A DNA stretch of 5,168 nucleotides, taken from NCBI GenBank assembly GCA_007123575.1, contig SKKV01000249.1, forward strand, positions 1-5,168, in the 5' to 3' direction. Under the pieces are notes generated by a model, which had not been told where the DNA came from, ran no database searches, and saw nothing but the letters and a program-made list of their open reading frames with translations. Made by a program: the position numbers and the translations under genes. This stretch comes from Wenzhouxiangella sp. GTDB taxonomy: Bacteria; Pseudomonadota; Gammaproteobacteria; Xanthomonadales; Wenzhouxiangellaceae. Positions 1 to 5,168 of the stretch are shown here, piece after piece (position 1 is the stretch's first letter; every line of letters begins with the position of its first letter).

Positions 1-76
1 TGACCACCAGCACCGCGGTGGCCAGGTGATCGGCCAGGCCCGGGGGGCGTTCGTTATTCGGTATCCAGCTGTTCAC
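1..76 (-). CDS. Possible 5' end of a divergent gene, product unknown
   Basis: A stop-free minus-strand frame runs off the left edge. Starting from GTG at 76-74 it reads as a short polar N-terminus (MNSWIPNNERPPG) followed by a more hydrophobic stretch (LADHLATAVLVV) with GC-rich third positions, as might begin a membrane protein. The same frame stays open upstream to an ATG at 136-134, but that start would place both NtrC-type sites inside the gene. I see no good Shine-Dalgarno sequence for either start and I do not recognise a family. With only 25 codons visible, this could be a chance open frame. The plus strand is also open here in one frame, so the direction of the neighbouring gene is uncertain. 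Confidence 0.25.
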   Translation of the reverse strand, partial: MNSWIPNNERPPGLADHLATAVLVV

Positions 77-86
77 GCCCACATGA

Positions 87-103
87 TGCACCAGCTTGGT
101 GCG
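87..103 (+). promoter_or_regulatory. NtrC (NR-I) binding site, distal enhancer element
   Basis: The sequence TGCACCAGCTTGGTGCG is a 17-bp dyad matching the known NtrC consensus TGCACY-N5-GGTGCA at all half-site positions except the last base. It is centred near position 95, about 132 bp upstream of the transcription start predicted from the sigma-54 promoter at 201-216. Enhancer position and target (glnK-amtB) fit NtrC control. The assignment rests on motif and context. Confidence 0.82.
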
Positions 104-118
104 CTGCACCAGTGCTTG

Positions 119-135
119 TGCGCCGGGATGGTGCA
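119..135 (+). promoter_or_regulatory. NtrC (NR-I) binding site, proximal enhancer element
   Basis: The sequence TGCGCCGGGATGGTGCA matches the NtrC dyad with one half-site mismatch (G for A at its fourth base). Its centre (127) is 32 bp from the centre of the upstream site, about three helical turns, so both dimers would sit on the same face of DNA. The two strong NtrC sites of the E. coli glnA enhancer have the same spacing. An extra unpaired TGCACC half-site lies between the two at 105-110. Confidence 0.75.
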
Positions 136-200
136 TTGGTCGCGTCGGCACCACCCGCGCTGGCCTGCAACTGTCTGAAAAATAGGGATTTCGCCCACAC

Positions 201-216
201 TGGCACGGATTCTGCT
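201..216 (+). promoter_or_regulatory. Sigma-54 (RpoN) promoter of the glnK operon
   Basis: TGGCACGGATTCTGCT carries an exact -24 element (TGGCACG) and a near-exact -12 element (CTGCT against TTGCW). The diagnostic GG and GC dinucleotides are separated by exactly 10 bases. Transcription should start about 11-12 bp after the GC, near 226-228, leaving a leader of roughly 53 bases before the glnK ATG. Together with the NtrC-type sites 66 bp further upstream this predicts strict nitrogen-limitation control. No convincing sigma-70 promoter is seen nearby. Confidence 0.88.
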
Positions 217-231
217 CCTTTGTCCACGAAG

Positions 232-265
232 CCGGCTGCCAGCCGGATTGACCCGCCCCAGTCAA
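232..265 (+). other. Two tandem small hairpins in the glnK leader
   Basis: Bases 232-246 form an inverted repeat (CCGGCTG, one central base, CAGCCGG), realistic as a 5-bp GC stem with a 5-base loop. Bases 248-252 (TTGAC) can pair with 261-265 (GTCAA) around an 8-base loop. The second stem ends two bases before the Shine-Dalgarno sequence at 267-272. The pairing is visible in the sequence. A role in translation or mRNA stability is speculation, and the stems are short. Confidence 0.35.
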
Positions 266-266
266 A

Positions 267-272
267 AAGGAG
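267..272 (+). promoter_or_regulatory. Ribosome binding site fixing the glnK start
   Basis: AAGGAG lies 7 bases before the ATG at 280. The frame stays open back to an ATG at 112, but that start has no such site, lies upstream of the sigma-54 promoter and would add 56 residues absent from P-II proteins. The start at 280 is therefore the correct one. Confidence 0.9.
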
Positions 273-279
273 CCACCTC

Positions 280-618
280 ATGAAGTTGATCATCGCCATC
301 ATCAAGCCGTTCAAGCTTGACGATCTGCGCGACGCCTTGTCCCAGGCCGGCGTTCATGGCCTGACCGTGACCGAAGTGAAAGGCTTCGGCCGTCAGAAAG
401 GCCATACCGAGCTGTATCGCGGTGCCGAGTACCGGGTCGATTTCCTGCCCAAGCTGAAGCTGGAAATCGCCGTGTCCGACGAGCAGCTCGACAGCGTCGT
501 CGAGACCATCCAGCAGGTTGCCAATACCGGAAAGATCGGTGACGGCAAGGTCTTTGTGCTCGATCTGCTCGAAAGCATCCGCATTCGCACCGGCGAGCGC
601 GGATCCGACGCACTCTAA
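280..618 (+). CDS. glnK: P-II family nitrogen regulatory protein GlnK
   Basis: This is a trimeric cytoplasmic signal protein that senses 2-oxoglutarate and ATP/ADP and, when nitrogen is plentiful, plugs the ammonium channel AmtB. At 112 residues it is exactly the usual length. Visible features are the N-terminal strand with IIKPFKLDD (7-15), the T-loop (37-55) with the uridylylation target Tyr51 in YRGAEY, Arg47 that enters the AmtB pore in E. coli GlnK, 2-oxoglutarate ligands Gln39 and Lys58, the B-loop TGKIGDGK (83-90) and the C-loop RIRTGE (101-106) with Arg101 and Arg103. It is called GlnK rather than GlnB because it sits directly upstream of amtB under a sigma-54 promoter and begins MKL. 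Its stop codon (616-618) overlaps the amtB Shine-Dalgarno sequence, so the two genes are co-transcribed and probably translationally linked. Confidence 0.97.
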   Translation: MKLIIAIIKPFKLDDLRDALSQAGVHGLTVTEVKGFGRQKGHTELYRGAEYRVDFLPKLKLEIAVSDEQLDSVVETIQQVANTGKIGDGKVFVLDLLESIRIRTGERGSDAL

Positions 619-623
619 AGGAG
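617..623 (+). promoter_or_regulatory. amtB ribosome binding site overlapping the glnK stop
   Basis: AAAGGAG shares two bases with the glnK TAA and stands 6 bases before the amtB ATG at 630. The arrangement favours ribosomes passing from glnK to amtB and confirms the 630 start. Confidence 0.85.
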
Positions 624-629
624 TAACCC

Positions 630-1874
630 ATGGAAACCACTGCTCAGATCCTCGAGCTCAGCTACGCGCTGGATACCTTCTACTTTCTCTTGTCGGGCGC
701 CCTGGTCATGTGGATGGCCGCCGGCTTCACCATGCTCGAATCCGGCATGGTGCGCTCGAAAAACACCGTCGAGATCCTGGTCAAGAACATCGGCCTGTAC
801 TCGATTGCCTGCATCATGTACCTGCTGGTCGGCTACAACATCATGTACAGCGACTCGGCCAGCAGTTTCCTTCCGACCTTGAGCTTCCTGGTCTCCGGCG
901 ATAACTCGGTTGAGGCCGTGGTCGCCGGTGGAGAGGATGCGCCTTACTACTCCGACATTTCGGATTTCTTCTTCCAGGTCGTGTTCGTGGCTACCGCCAT
1001 GTCGATCATCTCGGGCGCGGTCGCCGAGCGGATGAAGCTATGGTCATTCTTCCTGTTTGCAGTGGTCATGTGCGCGGTGATCTACCCGGTACAGGGCTAC
1101 TGGAGCTGGGGCGAAGGCTTTCTTGATGACCTGGGCTACAGCGACTACGCCGGCTCCGGCATTGTTCACATGGCCGGCGCGGCGGCGGCCTTGGCCGGGG
1201 TCTTGCTGCTGGGTGCCCGCAAGGGCAAGTACGGTCCGGACGGCAGCATCAATGCCATCCCCGGGGCCAACATGCCGCTGGCCACGCTGGGCGTGTTCGT
1301 GCTCTGGCTGGGCTGGTTCGGCTTCAACGGCGGCTCCGAGCTGAAGGTATCGGACGTGGAGTCGGCCAATGCCGTCGCCCAGGTCTTTGCCAACACCAAC
1401 ATTGCCGCGGCCGGTGGCGTGGTTGCCGCGCTGCTGTTCAACCGTCTGCTGCTGGGCAAGGCCGATCTGACCATGGCCCTGAACGGCGCCCTGGCCGGGC
1501 TGGTGTCGATCACCGCCGGTCCCGACACTCCGACCATGTTCCAGGCCCTGATTATCGGTTCGGTCGGCGGCGTGATCGCGGTGCTGTCCATCCTCGGCCT
1601 GGACCGGCTGCGTATTGATGACCCGGTCGGCGCCATCTCCGTGCACGGTACCGCCGGCATCTTCGGTGTGCTGGCCGTGCTCTGGACCAATCCCGATGCG
1701 ACCTTGAGCGCGCAGCTGATTGGCCTGGGCGTGATCTTTGCCTGGGTGTTCGGCGTCAGCCTCGCCGTCTGGGCCCTGATCAAGCTGGTCATGGGCATTC
1801 GTATCAGCGAAGAAGAGGAGTACGGCGGCATGGACCAGACCGAATGCGGCATGGAAGCCTACCCCGAATTTTGA
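630..1874 (+). CDS. amtB: Ammonium transporter AmtB (Amt/Rh family)
   Basis: This inner-membrane trimeric channel takes up ammonium, and GlnK shuts it from the cytoplasmic side. It has 414 residues and about 11 membrane segments (roughly 14-36, 51-73, 112-132, 136-156, 174-195, 216-232, 250-272, 280-297, 303-324, 334-352 and 361-390). By alignment with E. coli AmtB the pore residues are intact: twin histidines His180 (GIVHMAG) and His339 (SVHGTAG), gate phenylalanines Phe119 and Phe232, recruitment-site Trp160 and Ser236, and Asp172. The C-terminal tail RISEEEEYGGMDQTECGMEAYPEF region (391-414) is the conserved GlnK-responsive segment. Unlike E. coli AmtB it has no cleavable signal peptide: helix one follows about a dozen residues (ETTAQILELSYALDTF), as in many other proteobacterial Amt proteins. 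It lies 11 bp after glnK and 20 bp before the TorF-family gene. Confidence 0.97.
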   Translation: METTAQILELSYALDTFYFLLSGALVMWMAAGFTMLESGMVRSKNTVEILVKNIGLYSIACIMYLLVGYNIMYSDSASSFLPTLSFLVSGDNSVEAVVAGGEDAPYYSDISDFFFQVVFVATAMSIISGAVAERMKLWSFFLFAVVMCAVIYPVQGYWSWGEGFLDDLGYSDYAGSGIVHMAGAAAALAGVLLLGARKGKYGPDGSINAIPGANMPLATLGVFVLWLGWFGFNGGSELKVSDVESANAVAQVFANTNIAAAGGVVAALLFNRLLLGKADLTMALNGALAGLVSITAGPDTPTMFQALIIGSVGGVIAVLSILGLDRLRIDDPVGAISVHGTAGIFGVLAVLWTNPDATLSAQLIGLGVIFAWVFGVSLAVWALIKLVMGIRISEEEEYGGMDQTECGMEAYPEF

Positions 1875-1879
1875 TCACC

Positions 1880-1885
1880 AAGGAG
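1880..1885 (+). promoter_or_regulatory. Ribosome binding site fixing the TorF-family start
   Basis: AAGGAG stands 9 bases before the ATG at 1895. The same frame is open from an ATG at 1844 inside amtB, but that start has no comparable site and would push 17 extra residues ahead of the signal peptide. The ATG at 1895 is preferred. Confidence 0.85.
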
Positions 1886-1894
1886 CCAAAGATC

Positions 1895-2641
1895 ATGAAA
1901 TACACCAACACTGCAAGACGGGCGCCGACCGGCGCCCTGGTCGCCCCCCTGCTGGCTGGCACCCTGCTGCTGGCTTCCGTGCCGATGACTGCCCGGGCCG
2001 AGCTCAGCTTCAATATCGGCGTGGCCTCGAACTACCTGTTCCGGGGCGTTACCCAGACCGAAGACAATGCGGCGATCCAGGGCGGCATCGACTACGAGGC
2101 ACCCAGCGGCTTCTACATCGGCACCTGGGCGTCGAACGTGGACTTCGACGGTGCCGGCTACGAGCTGGACGTGTACCTGGGTTTCGCCGCCGAGCTGGAC
2201 AACGGGCTGGGTTTCGATGTCGGCTATCTGTACTACGGCTACCCCGATGCCAGCCCCGATAACATCGACTTCGGTGAAGTTTACGGCAGCATCAGCTACG
2301 GGCCGTTTTCTGCCGGGCTGGCCTATACCATCCACAGCGACAACGGCGGTGACCTTTTCGACTCGGGCGACCTTTATTACCATGTCGGTCTCGACTTCGA
2401 ACTGCCGGCCGACCTCGCCCTGGGTCTGCAGCTCGGCTACTACGACTTCACCAACGACGGCAAGCCGGAGGTGGGTGATGCCAACTACTGGCATATCGGC
2501 GCCAGCCTGAGTCGGGAATTCGAGTCCTTGGGCGAAATCAGCTTCAACGTCGAATACGCTGACATCTCCAGCGGTGATGCCCTCGGCAGCCCGAACTCGA
2601 AGGACCCGAAAGTGTGGGTGGGCTGGGTCCTGAGCTTCTGA
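1895..2641 (+). CDS. TorF family putative porin (Gcw_chp-type outer-membrane protein)
   Basis: Predicted outer-membrane beta-barrel of 248 residues. It has a signal peptide with an Arg-containing n-region, a hydrophobic core (about 14-29) and a TARA site, with cleavage expected after Ala35. The mature protein opens with the family hallmark GVASNYLFRGVTQT (42-55). Alternating aromatic and small-residue strands follow (for example FDVGYLYYGY, YYHVGLDFEL and ISFNVEYADI), and it ends VGWVLSF with a terminal Phe, the usual signal for barrel assembly. It is rich in Asp and Glu. The molecular function of the family is not firmly known and the 'porin' name is provisional. Position 20 bp after amtB with its own strong ribosome site and no terminator between them places it in the NtrC/sigma-54 regulon. 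I infer a role at the outer membrane during nitrogen scarcity, for instance passage of a nitrogen compound. Confidence 0.88.
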   Translation: MKYTNTARRAPTGALVAPLLAGTLLLASVPMTARAELSFNIGVASNYLFRGVTQTEDNAAIQGGIDYEAPSGFYIGTWASNVDFDGAGYELDVYLGFAAELDNGLGFDVGYLYYGYPDASPDNIDFGEVYGSISYGPFSAGLAYTIHSDNGGDLFDSGDLYYHVGLDFELPADLALGLQLGYYDFTNDGKPEVGDANYWHIGASLSREFESLGEISFNVEYADISSGDALGSPNSKDPKVWVGWVLSF

Positions 2642-2670
2642 CTTGTCGAGGAATCGACCTGGACCCTCTG

Positions 2671-2700
2671 GCGACCGGCGGGATGTCTGCCGGTCGCTTT
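2671..2700 (+). terminator. Probable intrinsic terminator of the glnK-amtB-TorF operon
   Basis: GCGACCGGC (2671-2679) pairs perfectly with GCCGGTCGC (2689-2697) around a 9-base loop and is followed by TTT. It starts 29 bases after the TorF-family stop. The 9-bp stem is strong but the T-tract is short (TTTGCC), so termination may be partial. A smaller stem (GTCGA/TCGAC with a GGAA, GNRA-type loop) precedes it at 2645-2658. The stretch from 2701 to 2854 shows no feature I can support, including no clear promoter. Confidence 0.7.
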
Positions 2701-2854
2701 GCCATCCCTTTGAACCTGCACCGAACTTGCGGGCCAGGCTGAAAAGGTGGCGCCGAATCAGTCGGTAGGGTATTCTCACCGCCTGATCGAACCTGCCAGG
2801 AAAGAAGGATCCAGACAACCGGCTACCCGCCCGCTGTTGATCCGAGCCATTTGC

Positions 2855-3262
2855 ATGACCCAACCTGAATCAAGACCACCGTCCGCGCCAGAACCCGGCT
2901 CTGGTGGCGATCTGGAAAGAGAAACTCGAAATTGGGCGTGTATCCTGCATTTGTCGGTCCTGGCCGGTCTGGTCATTGCCTTCGCCGGGCTCGTTGCGCC
3001 CTTGATCATCTACTTCATCAAGCGCGATGAACTGCCCGGCTTGGAGCCGCATTCAAAAGTGGTCTTCAACTGGATCATCAGCGCCATCATCTACTTCGTT
3101 GTCGGCCTTGGATTGACGATAACCGTGATCGGGGCCGTTGTCGGCATACCCATCATGCTGGTCGTTGCCGTGCTGTCGATCATTTTCCCGATCATTGGTG
3201 GCATCAAGGCCTCCAGCGGTGAGCTCTGGCCTTATCCGCTGTCTATCCCCATATTGAAGTGA
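2855..3262 (+). CDS. DUF4870 (Tic20-like) domain membrane protein
   Basis: Small inner-membrane protein of 135 residues and unknown function. A Pro/Ser/Glu-rich cytoplasmic N-terminus (1-22) precedes the DUF4870 pattern: NWACILHLSVLAG (26-38), the first membrane segment, APLIIYFIKRDE (48-59), FNW (71-73) starting the second segment, a third hydrophobic segment (about 88-114), then the closing GIKASSGELWPYPLSI (116-131). Length is typical for the family. The frame is open back to 2747 but the added 36 residues are polar and unlike the family, so the ATG at 2855 is chosen. Its ribosome site is weak, leaving some doubt. The desaturase gene begins 42 bp downstream on the same strand with no terminator between, so the two may form one transcript. 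Confidence 0.85.
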   Translation: MTQPESRPPSAPEPGSGGDLERETRNWACILHLSVLAGLVIAFAGLVAPLIIYFIKRDELPGLEPHSKVVFNWIISAIIYFVVGLGLTITVIGAVVGIPIMLVVAVLSIIFPIIGGIKASSGELWPYPLSIPILK

Positions 3263-3304
3263 ATCATGGGTCGGTCTGATCCGTAAAAAGTTGCAGAGAG
3301 TCAA

Positions 3305-4435
3305 ATGTCTGAACGCAAGCCCCCGATAGTCAAGTCCAACGTCACCTTTTTTTTCGCCGTCAACCTGTTAGGCCTGGTCATTGCGCCCATTTACGGCCTG
3401 ATTTTTGGCTTCAACACTGCCGCATGGATAGTCTGCGCGATCCTGCTCATCACCAGCGGCATGTCGATTACCGCCGGCTACCATCGGCTGTGGTCGCACC
3501 GCACCTACAAGGCCGCCTGGCCACTCAGGCTGGTGCTGGCCTTTTTCGGCACCTTTTCGCTGCAGAACTCCATCCTGGTCTGGGCCGCGCGCCATCGCGT
3601 CCACCATCGCCACGTCGACGATGTTGACCAGGATCCGCATTCGATCAAGACCGGCTTCTGGCACGCCCACATGGGCTGGATGGTGCGTGACTGGCCAACC
3701 AGCAAGATCGATTTCGACCAGGTCAAGGATCTTCAGCAAGACCCGATCGTGATGTGGCAGCACCGCTACTACTGGCCGGCCGTATGGCTGTTGAACCTGG
3801 GCGTTCCGGTTGCCCTGGGCCTGGTCTTCGGCGACGTGCTGGGCATGGTCCTGTTGGCTGGCGCCTTCCGCCTGGCCTTCTCGCAGCACTGCACCTTCTT
3901 CATCAACTCACTGGCCCATACCTGGGGCAAGCGCACCTACAGCGATGAAAACACCGCCCGCGACAACGGCGTCATCGCGCTCCTGACCTGGGGCGAGGGT
4001 TACCACAACTTCCACCACGCCTTCCAGGCCGACTACCGCAACGGCCTGCGCTGGTGGCAATTCGATCCGGGCAAATGGCTGATTGCCTGCTGCTCCTGGA
4101 TAGGCCTGGCTCACGAGCTCAAGCGCACGCCCAAGTTCAAGATCCAGCGCGCGAGGTTGCTGATGCAGTTCCGCGAGCTGCGCCAGCGCCTGGAGAACGC
4201 CGACGAAAGCGCGCTGACCTGGCGCGAAACCGTGGATCGCGAATACCAGCAGTTCAAGGAAACGGTGGCCCAGTGGCAGGCCGTCCAGGCCGAGCGCGTC
4301 ACCGCCGGCGCCGACGCCCTGCGCGACCGCTGGCGTAAAACCGAGCTGCGCACCCGCTACAAGGAGCTGGAATACCGCCTCAAGATGCAGGCCCGCCGCC
4401 TCTCCACCCTGCAACAAACCGCCTGCCCAGCCTGA
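3305..4435 (+). CDS. Acyl-CoA desaturase / delta-9-type membrane fatty acid desaturase
   Basis: Integral-membrane di-iron enzyme that inserts a cis double bond into a saturated acyl chain using O2 and an electron donor, adjusting membrane fluidity. All histidine clusters are present: HRLWSH (60-65), HRVHH (97-101) and HNFHH (234-238). It also has the NSLAH motif (201-205), whose Asn and His match the additional metal ligands of stearoyl-CoA desaturase, and the family motif GFWHAHMGWM (117-126). Hydrophobic segments lie near 14-36, 40-57, 72-93, 155-180 and 180-200. No cytochrome b5 or ferredoxin domain is fused, so an external reductase is needed. Residues about 280-376 form a charged, probably helical or coiled-coil tail beyond the catalytic domain. 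The start at 3305 has an AGAGAG ribosome site. A run of eight T (3347-3354) lies in codons 15-17. Acyl-CoA versus other acyl carriers cannot be decided here. Confidence 0.93.
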   Translation: MSERKPPIVKSNVTFFFAVNLLGLVIAPIYGLIFGFNTAAWIVCAILLITSGMSITAGYHRLWSHRTYKAAWPLRLVLAFFGTFSLQNSILVWAARHRVHHRHVDDVDQDPHSIKTGFWHAHMGWMVRDWPTSKIDFDQVKDLQQDPIVMWQHRYYWPAVWLLNLGVPVALGLVFGDVLGMVLLAGAFRLAFSQHCTFFINSLAHTWGKRTYSDENTARDNGVIALLTWGEGYHNFHHAFQADYRNGLRWWQFDPGKWLIACCSWIGLAHELKRTPKFKIQRARLLMQFRELRQRLENADESALTWRETVDREYQQFKETVAQWQAVQAERVTAGADALRDRWRKTELRTRYKELEYRLKMQARRLSTLQQTACPA

Positions 4436-4440
4436 GTAAA

Positions 4441-4563
4441 GGCGTCCTCGCGCGGAGACGCTGAGGCGCAGGGAAAAACAAAAAACGTTCTCGCCAAGAC
4501 GCGAAGGCGCGAAGGAAAGAATTTAAAAGGTTCTTTCTTAGCGCCTCCGCGTCTTGGCGAGAG
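4441..4563. repeat. Dispersed-type repeat: two direct units and one inverted unit forming a long hairpin
   Basis: Two degenerate direct units start at 4443 and 4486, 43 bp apart, sharing the pattern CGT-CTCGC-AGACGC-AGGCGC-GAAA. A third copy in inverse orientation occupies 4531-4562. The second and third form a near-perfect inverted repeat: 4489-4510 against 4541-4562 pair at 21 of 22 positions. The inner arms GAAAGAA (4515-4521) and TTCTTTC (4531-4537) pair around a 9-base loop, TTTAAAAGG. No open frame of interest runs through it. It begins 5 bp after the desaturase stop and ends 36 bp before tatD. From memory, GC-rich elements of this 'CGCCAAGACGCGAAGG' type recur between genes in many environmental proteobacteria, behaving like REP or MITE elements. 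The hairpin could also end desaturase transcripts, though no T-tract follows it. Confidence 0.8.
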
Positions 4564-4599
4564 TAAGTCTTGTCAAAACCTAGAAAGATGCATGGCGCC

Positions 4600-5168
4600 A
4601 TGGAATTGATTGATATCGGGTGCAATCTGACCCACGACAGCTTTGACAAGGACCGCGCCGAGGTCATTGCCAATGCGCAGGCCCAAGGCGTGGTGCAGAT
4701 GGTGGTCACGGGCGCATCGGAAGCCGGCAGCGTCCGTTCCCGCGAGCTGGCCGCTCAACACCCGGGGGTGCTGTTTGCCACTGCTGGCGTGCATCCACAC
4801 CTGGCCTCGGAATTCACCAGCGACACCGCCAGCGTGCTGGCCGAGCTGCACACGGACGAGCGCGTGGTGGCCGTGGGCGAGTGCGGCCTGGATTATTTCC
4901 GCGACTTCTCACCCCGCCCGGACCAGCGCAAGGCTTTCGAGCGCCAGCTCGAGCTGGCCGTGGACTGTGGCAAACCGGTGTTTCTGCACCAGCGCGAAGC
5001 CCACCAGGACTTCATGGCCATCCTTCGCGAATTCCGCCCGCACCTGTCGCACGCCGTCGTTCACTGCTTCACCGACACCCGCGAAGCAATGACCGACTAC
5101 CTGGCCCTGGACTGCCACATCGGCATCACCGGCTGGATCTGCGACGAGCGCCGCGGCCATCACCTGAA
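4600..5168 (+). CDS. tatD: TatD family metal-dependent DNase, 3' end outside the window
   Basis: Cytoplasmic metal-dependent 3'-5' exonuclease of the amidohydrolase-like TIM-barrel family, linked in E. coli to DNA repair. The first 189 residues are present (the family is about 260 long) and the reading frame leaves the right edge intact. Motifs in order are DIGCNLTHDSFDKDR (5-19), AGVHPH (62-67), GECGLDYFRDFSP (93-105), FLHQREAH (128-135), VVHCFTDTREAM (153-164) and IGITGWICDERRG (174-186). Glu94, His130 and His155 correspond to known TatD metal ligands; the final Asp lies beyond the window. The N-terminal HxH of relatives such as YcfH is replaced by IGCN, as in E. coli TatD itself, so this looks like true TatD rather than a paralogue. 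An in-frame ATG at 4588 would add MHGA. I prefer 4600 because homologues start this way and GAAAG lies 12 bases upstream. It has no twin-arginine genes beside it. Confidence 0.93.
   Translation, partial: MELIDIGCNLTHDSFDKDRAEVIANAQAQGVVQMVVTGASEAGSVRSRELAAQHPGVLFATAGVHPHLASEFTSDTASVLAELHTDERVVAVGECGLDYFRDFSPRPDQRKAFERQLELAVDCGKPVFLHQREAHQDFMAILREFRPHLSHAVVHCFTDTREAMTDYLALDCHIGITGWICDERRGHHL

Noticed and set aside
11..20. CACCGCGGTG, a perfect 10-bp palindrome
   Set aside because: It is short, is GC-rich like the rest of the region, and may lie within coding DNA. Chance is a sufficient explanation.
105..122. A third NtrC dyad between the two accepted sites
   Set aside because: TGCACC (105-110) and TGTGCG (117-122) are separated by six rather than five bases and the right half is poor. 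At best it is a weak half-site.
172..194. IHF site in the AT-rich patch between the enhancer and the sigma-54 promoter
   Set aside because: DNA bending would make sense here, but the best alignment to WATCAA-N4-TTR (minus strand, about 178-190) has several mismatches.
112..279. N-terminal extension of glnK from an ATG at 112
   Set aside because: It would start upstream of the sigma-54 promoter, lacks a ribosome site and adds 56 residues foreign to P-II proteins.
1044..1852. Minus-strand open frames opposite amtB (200 and 228 codons)
   Set aside because: These are shadows of the strongly supported amtB gene, with low-complexity Gln/Gly/His-rich or Ser/Ala/Pro-rich translations and no family resemblance.
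2747..2854. N-terminal extension of the DUF4870 gene from an ATG at 2747
   Set aside because: The extra residues are polar and not family-like. The ATG at 2855 gives the typical length, although its ribosome site is weak.
1859..2863. Long minus-strand open frame of 334 codons opposite the TorF-family gene
   Set aside because: It lies antisense to a gene with signal peptide, family motif and ribosome site. Its composition is that of a GC-rich shadow frame and it has no recognisable domain.
4441..4563. CRISPR array or tRNA-like structure
   Set aside because: There are only two degenerate direct units plus one inverted unit, with no uniform spacers, and no cloverleaf can be drawn.

Overview
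The window reads as chromosomal DNA of a GC-rich gammaproteobacterium. The basis is the family resemblance of the proteins (GlnK, the Amt subfamily, a TorF-family porin, a DUF4870 protein, a membrane acyl desaturase and a TatD closely resembling the E. coli protein), together with the gene style. I cannot place it at genus level. The acidic outer-membrane protein would fit a marine or mildly halophilic lineage, but that is only a guess.

Left edge to about 280: the first ~76 bases may hold the start of a gene on the minus strand that runs out of the window. The rest is a regulatory region with a textbook nitrogen-control layout: two NtrC-type dyads centred 32 bp apart, then a near-consensus sigma-54 promoter, then a short leader with two small hairpins just before the glnK ribosome binding site.

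280-2641: a tight three-gene plus-strand operon, glnK (P-II signal protein), amtB (ammonium channel) and a TorF-family outer-membrane protein. Gaps are 11 and 20 bp, each with a strong Shine-Dalgarno sequence, and a 9-bp-stem hairpin follows the last gene. Under nitrogen shortage NtrC and sigma-54 should switch on all three together. AmtB takes up ammonium, GlnK blocks AmtB when nitrogen is plentiful, and the TorF protein may provide an outer-membrane function in the same response.

2642-4435: after the terminator comes a 135-residue DUF4870 (Tic20-like) membrane protein, then 42 bp later a delta-9-type acyl desaturase with a charged, helical C-terminal tail. Both are membrane proteins on the same strand and could be co-transcribed.

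4436-4599: a dispersed-type repeat made of two degenerate direct units and one inverted unit, forming a long hairpin. It fills almost the whole gap before the last gene.

4600-5168: the first 189 codons of tatD, a metal-dependent nuclease, which continues past the right edge.

No tRNA, rRNA, CRISPR array, transposase or prophage gene is visible. I see no convincing new multi-gene system. The points most worth checking are the TorF porin inside the nitrogen operon, the complete enhancer and promoter architecture, and the repeat element.
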